DNA of 64,000 nucleotides from Akkermansia muciniphila. GTDB taxonomy: Bacteria > Verrucomicrobiota > Verrucomicrobiia > Verrucomicrobiales > Verrucomicrobiaceae. The stretch covers positions 123,042-187,041 of the forward strand of contig CAMCWM010000001.1 of assembly GCA_945882215.1 (NCBI GenBank), read 5' to 3'. Below, piece by piece: positions 1 through 8,894 of the stretch; position 1 is the first letter of the stretch, and each line of letters begins with the position of its first letter. The notes beneath the pieces were generated by a model. That model was not told where the DNA came from. It worked only from the letters and a program-made list of their open reading frames with translations, and ran no database searches. The translations under genes and the position numbers were made by a program.

Positions 1-973
1 TCACCGTCACACCGCACGCGGCGGTCATGACCTGCGTGACCATGTCATCGAGATCAAGCGTGCGGGCACTGCGGCGGAGGACATCGCTCTTCGTTTCGAC
101 CTGCCCGACGAAATCCCACGGCCCTGCGGCAAGAAAACCGGTGGCGGCGATGGCTTGCGGATCATTCGGCGAAAGGACATCGCCTGCGATCTGCTCACGG
201 AGGAACTGGTCGTAGGGTTTGTCGGCGTTCAATGCGTTGATCACGTAATCGCGGTAGCGCCAGGCATTGTCGCGACGCTGATCACGCTCAAAGCCGTGCG
301 TGTCCGCGTAGTGTGCGATGTCGAGCCAGTGGCGCGCGTAGCGCTCGCCGTAGCGAGGTGAGGCGAGCAGACGGTCAATGAGTTTTTCATACGCCTTCGG
401 GTCTTTGTCTTGAATGAATGCTTCTACTTCTGCTGGTGACGGCGGAAGGCCGTGGAGATCGAAGCTGAGGCGTCGGATGAGTGTGCGGCGATCTGCTTCA
501 GGCGAAGGCTGAAGTTTGTTCTCAGCAAGCTTCGCGTGGATGATCGAATCGATGCTCTGAGGCGTGCTGAACTTCGTTAACGGCTGCCAAGCCCAGTGCT
601 GGAGGCGTTTGTCGGCCAGCGCGGCTTTGTCTGTGGCGTTTTCAGGCCAATGGGCACCGGATTCGATCCATGCTTTGATCGCAGAGACCTGCGACGAAGT
701 GAGCGGATCACCTTTCGGCGGCATGCGCTCCTTTTCATCCGTGTTGGTGATGCGCTGGTAGAGAGGCGATTTGCCGAGGTTGCCCGCAATGATGGCCGGA
801 CCATCGTGACCGCCTTTGAGAGCGAAGGACTTTGCATCAAGGCGGAGTTCGCCTTTCTGCTTCTTTTCGCCATGGCACTCGATGCAGCGTTCTTGGAGCA
901 GCGGACGAATCTCGCGGTCGAAATCGACGGCGAAGGCGGAAGTGATGAAAAAGAGGAAAATCGCGGGTTTCAT
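1..973 (-). CDS. PSCyt1/DUF1549-type cytochrome c-like domain protein (C-terminus truncated by window edge)
   Basis: Open minus frame from ATG at 973 to the window edge: MKPAIFLFFITSAFAVDFDREIRPLLQERCIECHGEKKQKGELRLDAKSF...MPPKGDPLTSSQVSAIKAWIESGAHWPEN. Signal peptide plus CxxCH and the MPPKG...WI.GA pattern of planctomycete-type cytochrome c domains. Confidence 0.85.
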   Translation of the reverse strand, partial: MKPAIFLFFITSAFAVDFDREIRPLLQERCIECHGEKKQKGELRLDAKSFALKGGHDGPAIIAGNLGKSPLYQRITNTDEKERMPPKGDPLTSSQVSAIKAWIESGAHWPENATDKAALADKRLQHWAWQPLTKFSTPQSIDSIIHAKLAENKLQPSPEADRRTLIRRLSFDLHGLPPSPAEVEAFIQDKDPKAYEKLIDRLLASPRYGERYARHWLDIAHYADTHGFERDQRRDNAWRYRDYVINALNADKPYDQFLREQIAGDVLSPNDPQAIAATGFLAAGPWDFVGQVETKSDVLRRSARTLDLDDMVTQVMTAACGVTV

Positions 974-1671
974 CGTTTGGCCTTCGTTTTGGCGGCGAGA
1001 TCGCGGGCGGTCTCCTCCATGTGATGTTTCATCGCCTTGGCGGCGGCGGCGGCATCGTGAGCGGCCACGGCGGTCAGAATGGCGGTGTGATGGTCGATGG
1101 CACGCTGCTGGCCGACATTGCCGATGGTCACGCGACGGCTTTCGCGGCCGAGATCGGCCAGGGATTCGAGCATCAGTTTAAGAATCTCGTTGCCGGCGAT
1201 GCGGGCGAGGGTGCGGTGGAAGTCGATGTCGGCTTCAACAGCCTCATCGTGGGTTTCAGCGGCCACCAAGCGGTCGTGGATGGCGCGAAGTTGCTTCACA
1301 TCGGCCACTTTGGCCTTCAAGGCGGCCTGACTCGCGATTTCAGGCTCGATGGCGGCGCGGGCCTCGCTCAACTGCCGCAGGCGCTCGGGTAATTCGGGCA
1401 GTAGCAGCGAAAGGGAGCCGCTGAGCGGCTTGTGGAGCCGGTTGACGGCCCGGATGCCGCTGCCGTGGCGGATTTCGAGCAGGCCTTGGAGTTCGAGGCG
1501 TTTGGTAGCCTCGCGCAGCACGGTGCGGCTGACGCCGAGGCGCTCGGCCATGAGACGTTCGGGCGGCAGCTTGCCATCGCCAGACTCGACCTCGTCACGC
1601 AACTGGCGTGCGAGACGCGAGCAGACCTGCTCGACGAGCGATGGAGTGGGTTTGAGCGGGGAGAGAGTCAT
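970..1671 (-). CDS. GntR/FadR-family transcriptional regulator (FCD domain)
   Basis: N-terminal wHTH (LPPERLMAERLGVSRTVLREATKRLELQGLLEIRHGSGIRA) plus helical FCD-like C-terminus; ATGA overlap with the downstream PSCyt1 gene. Confidence 0.9.
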   Translation of the reverse strand: MTLSPLKPTPSLVEQVCSRLARQLRDEVESGDGKLPPERLMAERLGVSRTVLREATKRLELQGLLEIRHGSGIRAVNRLHKPLSGSLSLLLPELPERLRQLSEARAAIEPEIASQAALKAKVADVKQLRAIHDRLVAAETHDEAVEADIDFHRTLARIAGNEILKLMLESLADLGRESRRVTIGNVGQQRAIDHHTAILTAVAAHDAAAAAKAMKHHMEETARDLAAKTKAKR

Positions 1672-1673
1672 GC

Positions 1674-1697
1674 AATTGGTAGGAGGTCATACCAATT
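1674..1697. promoter_or_regulatory. Palindromic putative operator AATTGGTA-N8-TACCAATT upstream of the GntR gene
   Basis: Perfect 8-bp inverted repeat beginning 3 nt upstream of the GntR start codon; resembles FadR-subfamily GntR operators (TGGTNNNACCA-like). Confidence 0.6.
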
Positions 1698-1836
1698 ACG
1701 AGAGTCCCTGGCGGCTCTTTCAGGACAGATTGGGTCTCGATGGCCAGGCCTCCGACAGCAAGTCTCGCAGCACTTGCGGCTTGAGCACGCGACTGAACGC
1801 TGGACAATGACGCGCCGAACCGACGACTGATCCGAA

Positions 1837-2526
1837 ATGCACCTCCGCGACACATTGCTCAATCTCGCCATCACCTGCGTGCTGGTACTGATCATAGTGC
1901 TGGTGGCGATTCTTTTGAAGGAGAGCCGCCCTGCGCCGCTGCCAGCGCTGCCGGTGGGTGTGGCGCAAGTGCCTCCAGGACAGAATGCGGACGCTGGTCG
2001 TGTGCCGCTGTCAGAGTTCAAGGTGTTTCCCAAGGCACGCCTTGTGGAGAGCCGCACCAATGAAGCAGACACCCTGCGCATCAAAGTGAGCGACACGGAG
2101 GATGAGCAGGTGTTTGTGCTCTACTTCGTGGATGCGCTGGACCCGGAGTGGACGCACCCGCAGCGTGTGCAAGAGCAGGCGCGCTACTTTGGCGTGAGCA
2201 GTCAGCGCATCGTGGATGAGGGCAAAAGAGCGGTGCAATACGTGACGCAACTGCTGAAGGAGCACCCGTTCACGGTGATGACGCGCTGGGAGCAGGTGCC
2301 GGAGCGCAGCCGGTTTTATGCGCTGATCCTGGTGGAGTACAGTCCCGGGAAGTGGGTTTACTTGGCGGATCTGCTGGTGCAGCAGGGTTATGCGCGAGTG
2401 GCGGGTGTCACCACGAGCCTGCCGTCGGATGCGCGTTCGCTGAATGACTACGCCTTGGAGCTTCAGGCTCTGCGGAAGCAGGCGGAGCAGAAAAAGGCGG
2501 GCATATGGGCGGCTTCGAAGCTGTGA
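1837..2526 (+). CDS. Thermonuclease/SNase-like domain protein with N-terminal TM anchor
   Basis: 229 aa; N-terminal hydrophobic segment; C-terminal ...YALILVEYSPGKWVYLADLLVQQGYARV...LQALRKQAEQKKAGIWA typical of SNase-like ends. Confidence 0.6.
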   Translation: MHLRDTLLNLAITCVLVLIIVLVAILLKESRPAPLPALPVGVAQVPPGQNADAGRVPLSEFKVFPKARLVESRTNEADTLRIKVSDTEDEQVFVLYFVDALDPEWTHPQRVQEQARYFGVSSQRIVDEGKRAVQYVTQLLKEHPFTVMTRWEQVPERSRFYALILVEYSPGKWVYLADLLVQQGYARVAGVTTSLPSDARSLNDYALELQALRKQAEQKKAGIWAASKL

Positions 2527-2583
2527 GAGGGCTTAAAACTCCGGCATTGATGAATCATGATGCGTTGATACGATGGCTTTACC

Positions 2584-3561
2584 TTGGCCTCCATTCTCAA
2601 ATCTCTGAGCCTTATTGCTGACCCGACGCGGGTGCGGCTTCTGCTGTTGTTGAAACAGGAGGAACTCAGCGTGGCGGAGTTGCAGGAGGTGCTTTCATTA
2701 CCGCAGTCGAATATTTCGGCCCAATTGGCGAAATTGAAGGCCGCAGGACTGGTCAGTGATCGCCGCAGCGGCAAGAACCGTCTCTATCAACTGGATGAAC
2801 CCAGCGCGAAGGACAAGGAATCCCATGAGCACTTTCTGGCGCTGATCGAGGCGGCCGGCGGTGAACTGCGCGAGGTGACCAAGGACAACGAGGCGCTCAA
2901 AGTGGTGCTGCGGAAGCGTGCACAGACGGCGCAGGCTTATTTCGACGCGCTGGCGGGCAAGTTTGGCCGCCATTACATCCCGGGACGCTCGTGGAAAGGC
3001 CTGGGCGAGACGTTGCTCAAACTGATGCCGCCGCTGATCATCGCAGATCTGGGCGCGGGCGAGGGGACGCTTTCGCAACTGCTCGCGCAGCGGGCAAAAA
3101 AGGTGATCGCCGTCGATAACAGCGAAAAGATGGTGGCCTACGGCGCGGAACTGGCGCTAAAGCATGGCTTCACGAACCTCGAATTTCGCCTGGGCGATCT
3201 CGAAGCGCCGCCGATCCCACCACTGAGCGTGGATCTGGTGTTTTTGAGCCAGGCGCTGCATCACGCGCAGAATCCCGAGAAAGCACTCAAGGCCGCGCAC
3301 ATGCTCTTAAAGCCGGGCGGGAGGATCGTGGTGCTGGACTTGTTGAAGCATCAGTTTGAAAAAGCGCGTGATCTGTATGCGGATGTGTGGCTCGGCTTTT
3401 CCGAAAGCGAGCTGCATGACATGCTGGGCCGTGCAGGCTTTAAAAAAATCGAGGCCAGCGTGGTGCATCGTGAGAGCAAGAGCCCGCACTTCCAGACCAT
3501 CCTGGCGGTGGCGGAAAAAGAAAACCGCCTCACTGCTTCGGGGCACTGGAGCGGCTCGTAA
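2584..3561 (+). CDS. ArsR-family HTH regulator fused to SAM-dependent methyltransferase
   Basis: TTG start; N-terminal ArsR wHTH (SLIADPTRVRLLLLLKQEELSVAELQEVLSLPQSNISAQLAKLKAAGLV) followed by class I MTase motif I (IADLGAGEGTLSQLLAQ) and GGRIVVLDLL. Confidence 0.9.
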   Translation: MASILKSLSLIADPTRVRLLLLLKQEELSVAELQEVLSLPQSNISAQLAKLKAAGLVSDRRSGKNRLYQLDEPSAKDKESHEHFLALIEAAGGELREVTKDNEALKVVLRKRAQTAQAYFDALAGKFGRHYIPGRSWKGLGETLLKLMPPLIIADLGAGEGTLSQLLAQRAKKVIAVDNSEKMVAYGAELALKHGFTNLEFRLGDLEAPPIPPLSVDLVFLSQALHHAQNPEKALKAAHMLLKPGGRIVVLDLLKHQFEKARDLYADVWLGFSESELHDMLGRAGFKKIEASVVHRESKSPHFQTILAVAEKENRLTASGHWSGS

Positions 3562-5170
3562 CGCGGGCGGCGGGCATCGACAGGCCGTTTTGCAGCAGCG
3601 TGAGGCCATTGATCTTCTTTTTGTCATCACGCGTGAAGACGAGCGTGGCATCAACAACATCGTATTCAAAACGGTCGGCGGCGGTTTCAAACACGGGAAC
3701 CGAAGGCTGGCCCTCAAGCTGGGCAAACAACGTGTTCGCACGCACGGTGACGGTGAGTTTCTTCAACCCCATGACGGCATACTCTCCGGCGTAGGGCTGC
3801 AGTTCCTTCGAGGTGCGCAGTTTGTAGTCGGGAGGCGTGCCGCTGACGCGTTTCGCCGTGAGTTCACGGCCGTTTTGGAACAACGTGAGCGACTGGATCG
3901 CGTCTTTGTCGCGATTGAAGCCAATCTCCGCCGCCACGGCCTTGTAGAAGAAGCGATCCGGCGCTTTGGCAAAGGCACGCAGGAACGCCTGGCCGGTGAG
4001 GTTCACCCAAAGCTGGCCGTCACGCAGCAGCACGGTGAAGCGTGAGTCGCGATCCATCTCATACACGCCAGGGTATTGTTGCATCGATTCCGCAGGCAGT
4101 GTGATCTCCTTCTGAACAGTCGGAGGCGTCGTTTTGGCTTTCGATGTTGCGGAGATCACAGCAGAGCCGCCCAAGCTGTTGTTGCTGATCAAAACAACGC
4201 GAACGATGCTCTTCGCGGGAATCACCTGCAGCCCGGAACAGTAGCCGCCAGTGCCACCGTCGTGATGGAATGTTAAATCGCCGTCCAACTTGCTTATGAA
4301 CACTCCGAGACCAATCTGACCGCCGAGAGCAGGCGCATCGGCATGCGGTTTCAATGCGATGGCGAACGCCTCCTTCAGCGGCGTCTTTTCTGGATGCAGC
4401 AGCGCATCGCCGAACTTCAGCATGTCCGCCGCCGTGCTGCGCAGTGCTCCGGCTCCGGCCATCGCATTGAAATGCCACGGCCTGACCACTTTTTCGCCGG
4501 CATGCGGCGTGGCATGCGGCATTCTGGCCGGCTTCACCGCTGTGTCGTTCAAACCGAGTGGCAGGCAGACCTTCTTCGTCACCGCGTCCTCCCAGGTCGT
4601 CTCATACACCCTGCCCAGCAGATAGCCGAGCAATCCCACGCCGACATTCGAGTAACTGCACGCATACGGCCCCTCGCCCTCAAGCTTCGCGTTCGTGAGA
4701 AAGGCCCCCAGCAGCTTCCCATCGTAATTCGCATACGGATCTTCCTCGGCCATGCCTGCGGCGGCGTTGGCCGGCAGGCGCGGCAGCCCGCTGGTGTGCG
4801 TGGAGAGCTGCTCCAGCGTGATCGCGGCGATACGCGGATCGTCAAATGGTCGTTTCAGAATCAACAGGCTTCCAACCGTCGTCTCCAGCGTCACTTTTTT
4901 CTCCACCACCGCCTGCGCCAGCAGCAATCCGGTGAAAACCTTCGTGATCGAGCCGATCTCGAACACAATTTTCTCCGGCGGCGTGTCCTTGGCTTCAGGA
5001 GCTTTGCCTGCGATGGCAAAACGCACCTCGTCGCCAATGCGCTCGCCGGTGACGATGCAGCCAGCCTTGAGCTGCTTCGCCTGCTGCGTGGCAGCTTCGG
5101 CCAGCGTGTGGGCTTGCAGCGTGTGGGAAATGAAAAAGGCGGGTAACAGCGCCAGAAAAGCAAATTTCAT
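3530..5170 (-). CDS. Serine hydrolase, class C beta-lactamase-like (SxxK/YxN)
   Basis: Signal peptide; FEIGSITKVFTGLLLAQAV (SxxK), YSNVGVGLLGYLL (YSN), HHDGGTGGY; C-terminal domains of unknown function. Confidence 0.88.
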   Translation of the reverse strand: MKFAFLALLPAFFISHTLQAHTLAEAATQQAKQLKAGCIVTGERIGDEVRFAIAGKAPEAKDTPPEKIVFEIGSITKVFTGLLLAQAVVEKKVTLETTVGSLLILKRPFDDPRIAAITLEQLSTHTSGLPRLPANAAAGMAEEDPYANYDGKLLGAFLTNAKLEGEGPYACSYSNVGVGLLGYLLGRVYETTWEDAVTKKVCLPLGLNDTAVKPARMPHATPHAGEKVVRPWHFNAMAGAGALRSTAADMLKFGDALLHPEKTPLKEAFAIALKPHADAPALGGQIGLGVFISKLDGDLTFHHDGGTGGYCSGLQVIPAKSIVRVVLISNNSLGGSAVISATSKAKTTPPTVQKEITLPAESMQQYPGVYEMDRDSRFTVLLRDGQLWVNLTGQAFLRAFAKAPDRFFYKAVAAEIGFNRDKDAIQSLTLFQNGRELTAKRVSGTPPDYKLRTSKELQPYAGEYAVMGLKKLTVTVRANTLFAQLEGQPSVPVFETAADRFEYDVVDATLVFTRDDKKKINGLTLLQNGLSMPAARVTSRSSAPKQ

Positions 5171-5251
5171 GCGCTCAGGCTATGAAAGTCCGCCGCAAAC
5201 ATCAAGGCGTCTGATTGACGCGGCCCCCTTCCCCGCCTCCAATGCCGCGCA

Positions 5252-6475
5252 GTGAGAGACACCCTGGAAGATCTGGAAAATTTCATCATCGACGTCGTCA
5301 TCAACAACCGTCGTGGGATTCGCGCGTCCATGCTGCGGGTCATCTTCCGCGGGCTGTCAGGCATCTATTCGGCGGTGGTGCGGACACGTCTCTACTTGTA
5401 CCGCCATCGCTACATTCACGATCATCACCTCGGTGTGCCTGTCATCAGCGTGGGCAATCTCACCGTCGGCGGCACGGGCAAAACGCCCGTCGTCGAGATG
5501 CTGGCAAAGGCGCTGCATGAGCATGGCCGCCGCGTGTGCATCCTGAGCCGCGGCTACAAGAGCAAGCGGCAGAAGAAGCTGCCGTTCTCAAAAAAACTGG
5601 CCGCACGTTTTGGCTTCATTCCAAAGCCGCCCGAATCATTGCCGCGCATCGTGTCCGATGGTGAGAAGGTGCTGCTGGACTCGCACAACGCGGGTGATGA
5701 GCCCTTCATGCTCGCAAAAAACTGCCCCGGCATCCCGGTCGTGGTGGACAAGAACCGCGTGAAGGCCGGGGCGCATGCGATTCAGAAGTTCGGTGTCGAT
5801 GTTCTCGTGCTCGATGACGGCCTGCAATACCTCAAGCTCAAGCACCGGCACGACATCGTGCTGATCGACAAGACGGCCCCCTTCGGCAACAATGGCTTCA
5901 TGCTCCCACGCGGCACTCTGCGCGAGCCGCCGCGCAGTCTGCTCCGCGCCAGCTACATCTTCATCACGAAATCGGATGGCGATAGCGAGGACATCATCAA
6001 GCAGATCCGTCGTTACAACCGCGCCGCCGAGATCATCGAGTGCCGGCATCGCGCGATGCACTTTGAGAACATCCACACAGGCGAGCGCATGCCCATCGAC
6101 GGCCTGAAAGACAAGTTTGTCGGCGCCTTGTCCGGCATCGCCGTGCCGGAGAGCTTTGAAAACGGCCTGCGCAAGCTCGGCGCGAAGGTGGAGGTGATTG
6201 CCCGCTTCGCCGACCACCATCGCTTCCACGGGCCGGAGCTGCATCAGTTCGTGGAGCGTTGCGTTCGGCGGGATGTGCACTGCATGGTCACGACGGAGAA
6301 AGATTTCGTGCGTTTCCCGAAGATGGCCGTCGCCGACATTCCGTTCTATTTCATGCGCGTGGAGATCGAGATCATTCGTGGTCGCGATGTGTTCGACAAA
6401 ATGGTGCGTCTGATCGCGGAACCGCGCCGTGTGCCAGCCGGAGTGCTGCCGGCGGATTTCATGGAGGCTTCGTGA
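5252..6475 (+). CDS. lpxK: Tetraacyldisaccharide 4'-kinase
   Basis: GTG start; [28 protein letters not shown] (Walker-A-like), [35 protein letters not shown]-type motif ([17 protein letters not shown]). Confidence 0.93.
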   Translation: MRDTLEDLENFIIDVVINNRRGIRASMLRVIFRGLSGIYSAVVRTRLYLYRHRYIHDHHLGVPVISVGNLTVGGTGKTPVVEMLAKALHEHGRRVCILSRGYKSKRQKKLPFSKKLAARFGFIPKPPESLPRIVSDGEKVLLDSHNAGDEPFMLAKNCPGIPVVVDKNRVKAGAHAIQKFGVDVLVLDDGLQYLKLKHRHDIVLIDKTAPFGNNGFMLPRGTLREPPRSLLRASYIFITKSDGDSEDIIKQIRRYNRAAEIIECRHRAMHFENIHTGERMPIDGLKDKFVGALSGIAVPESFENGLRKLGAKVEVIARFADHHRFHGPELHQFVERCVRRDVHCMVTTEKDFVRFPKMAVADIPFYFMRVEIEIIRGRDVFDKMVRLIAEPRRVPAGVLPADFMEAS

Positions 6476-7299
6476 TGAGCGCTGAAAATCCCGCCATCAC
6501 CGAGGTCCGGCTGCTCAAGGTGAACATCGCCGGCACTCAGAGTGAGATCGATGATGTCACCGCACGCGAAGAACCGCTCGAAATCCGCGTGGAAGGCCGC
6601 TCCGTGGCGGTGGTGATGCGCACACCCGGCCACGATGAAGAACTCGCCGCCGGATTTCTCGTCAGTGAGGGCGTCGTGCAGAGCCCACGCGACATCTTGG
6701 AAGTCTCGCAATGTCCCAGCACGGGCAACACGAAGGGAAACATCGTCGATGTGCTGCTCGGGGGTGCTGTGGTGAACTGGGACTCGCTCACGCGGCATGT
6801 CTTCAGTGCCTCAAGCTGTGGCCTGTGCGGCAAGACGAGCATCGAGAGCGTGTTTCAGCAGTTTCCGGCGGTGAAAGGCGACTGGGCAGTCTCCCCATCC
6901 CTGATCGCAAGCCTGCCTGACAAACTGCGTGCGGCGCAGGAGACTTTTTCCAAAACCGGCGGTCTGCATGCGAGCGGCATTTTTGACCTCGAAGGCAATT
7001 TGATCGTCCTGCGTGAGGATGTGGGCCGCCACAACGCACTCGACAAGATTCTCGGTTACGCCTTGCAGCGCGATCTGCTGCCATTGGACCGGCACATCCT
7101 GCTCGTCAGCGGTCGGGTGTCGTTTGAGATCATCCAGAAGGCGCTTGCCGCTGGCATCCCTCTCGTGGCGGCCATTTCGGCTCCGAGCAGTCTCGCAGTT
7201 GATTTCGCGGAGGAGGCTCATCAAACGCTCATCGGCTTCCTGCGGGGTGAAACGATGAATGTTTACACCCATCCACAGCGCGTCACGATCCAGCCATGA
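6475..7299 (+). CDS. fdhD: Formate dehydrogenase accessory sulfurtransferase FdhD
   Basis: EEPLEIRVEGRSVAVVMRTPGHDEELAAGFLVSEGV, SASSCGLCGKTSIES (CxxC), GGLHASGIFDLEG, REDVGRHNALDKILG, LLVSGRVSFEIIQKA; overlaps lpxK stop (TGATG). Confidence 0.95.
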   Translation: MSAENPAITEVRLLKVNIAGTQSEIDDVTAREEPLEIRVEGRSVAVVMRTPGHDEELAAGFLVSEGVVQSPRDILEVSQCPSTGNTKGNIVDVLLGGAVVNWDSLTRHVFSASSCGLCGKTSIESVFQQFPAVKGDWAVSPSLIASLPDKLRAAQETFSKTGGLHASGIFDLEGNLIVLREDVGRHNALDKILGYALQRDLLPLDRHILLVSGRVSFEIIQKALAAGIPLVAAISAPSSLAVDFAEEAHQTLIGFLRGETMNVYTHPQRVTIQP

Positions 7300-7733
7300 A
7301 ACAGGTTCAACTCACCGTTTTCATCATCTGGGGAGCTTTGTGTACTTCGCTCCTCGTGTATGCCGGGATGATCAGTTCGATGACCTTCGTGCCGGGCAGG
7401 AATGATGCTTCATCGTTGAGTTCCATCATCGCATTGGCCGCGGGAAGCGCGGCGGCGCTGAGTTTTGTGCTGCGCAAGCTGCTGCTGGGCGGTTTTGCAG
7501 ATGGGAAGCTCCATCTGGATGATCCGGCCCAGCGTGGACGCTTTGTGGCGGGGAATGTCGTGGTCTTCGCGCTGAGCGAGGGCATTGGAGCACTTGGATT
7601 CGTCAACGGCATCAGTTCCAGCGGCAGGGTCGATGCCTGGCTCCCTTACATCGGCCTCGCGTTCATTCTGATGCTGCTGCACATCCCGCTGCCATCACGT
7701 TTTCAGCCGAAGAATGAAGGTTATCAGCGTTGA
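7296..7733 (+). CDS. Small integral membrane protein, unknown function
   Basis: 145 aa with several hydrophobic segments; ATGA overlap with fdhD. Confidence 0.75.
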   Translation: MKQVQLTVFIIWGALCTSLLVYAGMISSMTFVPGRNDASSLSSIIALAAGSAAALSFVLRKLLLGGFADGKLHLDDPAQRGRFVAGNVVVFALSEGIGALGFVNGISSSGRVDAWLPYIGLAFILMLLHIPLPSRFQPKNEGYQR

Positions 7734-7739
7734 AGTGGC

Positions 7740-8855
7740 ATGACCGGTTATTTTGATCACAATGCCACCACATCGCTGCATCCTGCCGCGCGCGAGGCGT
7801 GGCTGCGAGCAAATGAGAGGCACTGGCACAATCCATCGAGTTTGTATCGCGATGCGGGCATCGCCAGCCAGCAACTTGAATCGGCGCGTGAACGGCTGGG
7901 CGCTCTGCTCGGATCGGAGGCGGAACGCATTGTGTTCACTTCGGGTGCCACGGAGTCGAACAACGCGCTGTTTGCCTCGCTGGGCGAGGATCAACTCGTG
8001 GCGATCTCAGCCATCGAGCATCCGAGTGTGCGCATGGCGGCACGAAAGGCGCTGGATCTGCCAGTGAACGCGAACGGTGTTGTGGAACTGGATGCGGTGA
8101 AGATGATGATCGAGGCAAAACGGCCTGCTCTGGTCTCTGTGATGGCCGCGAACAACGAAAGCGGCGCACTGCAGCCCTGGCGCGAGATCGCCGCGCTTTG
8201 CCGTTCGCAGGGTGTGCTGTTTCACACGGATGCGGCGCAGTGGATCGGCAAAATCGACGCCACCAGCCTCGGTGAATGCGATTTCATCACCGGCAGCGCC
8301 CACAAATTCGGTGGACCCAAAGGCTGCGGGTTCCTCGTGCTGCCGACCGAGGATTCACGACTTCACTTCATGCGTGGCGGGCCGCAGGAGAGTGGCCGGC
8401 GTGCCGGAACGGAAAACTACCCGGCCATCGAGGCGATGGTGAAGACCTTGGAGACGATCACGCCTCGTCTCGGTGAAATCGAAACCGAGCAAAGCCGGCG
8501 GCGCGATGATTTCATCGCCGCCATGCGCTCCCGCTTTGGAGACTTGCGTGTCATCAGTGAATCTGCGCCGCGTCTCTGGAACACCGTGCTGATGGTGATG
8601 CCCGCGCATCACAATTTGAAATGGCTCACGGCTCTCTCGCGGCGTGGCTTCAGCATCTCAACCGGTTCGGCGTGCAGTTCGGGCAAGGAAGGCTCGTCCG
8701 TCGTAGTGACGGCGCTGGGTGCAAGCGTGGATGAATTGAAACGCGTCGTGCGCATCAGCGGCGGCTGGGAAACCAGCGCAGAGGACTGGCAGACGCTCGT
8801 GGCGGCCTTCGGCGAAGTTTTTGAGGAACTGAACCGAGGTGGCAGGCCGCAGTAG
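7740..8855 (+). CDS. Cysteine desulfurase (NifS/IscS-like, aminotransferase class V)
   Basis: YFDHNATTSLHPAAREAW; FTSGATESNNALF; FHTDAAQWIGKI; ITGSAHKFGGPKGCGFLVL (PLP Lys); RAGTENYPAI; STGSACSSGKEGSS (active-site Cys). Confidence 0.95.
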   Translation: MTGYFDHNATTSLHPAAREAWLRANERHWHNPSSLYRDAGIASQQLESARERLGALLGSEAERIVFTSGATESNNALFASLGEDQLVAISAIEHPSVRMAARKALDLPVNANGVVELDAVKMMIEAKRPALVSVMAANNESGALQPWREIAALCRSQGVLFHTDAAQWIGKIDATSLGECDFITGSAHKFGGPKGCGFLVLPTEDSRLHFMRGGPQESGRRAGTENYPAIEAMVKTLETITPRLGEIETEQSRRRDDFIAAMRSRFGDLRVISESAPRLWNTVLMVMPAHHNLKWLTALSRRGFSISTGSACSSGKEGSSVVVTALGASVDELKRVVRISGGWETSAEDWQTLVAAFGEVFEELNRGGRPQ

Positions 8856-8894
8856 GCGTTTGCCAGTGCCGGGTTCTTGCTTAGGCTCACCGCC

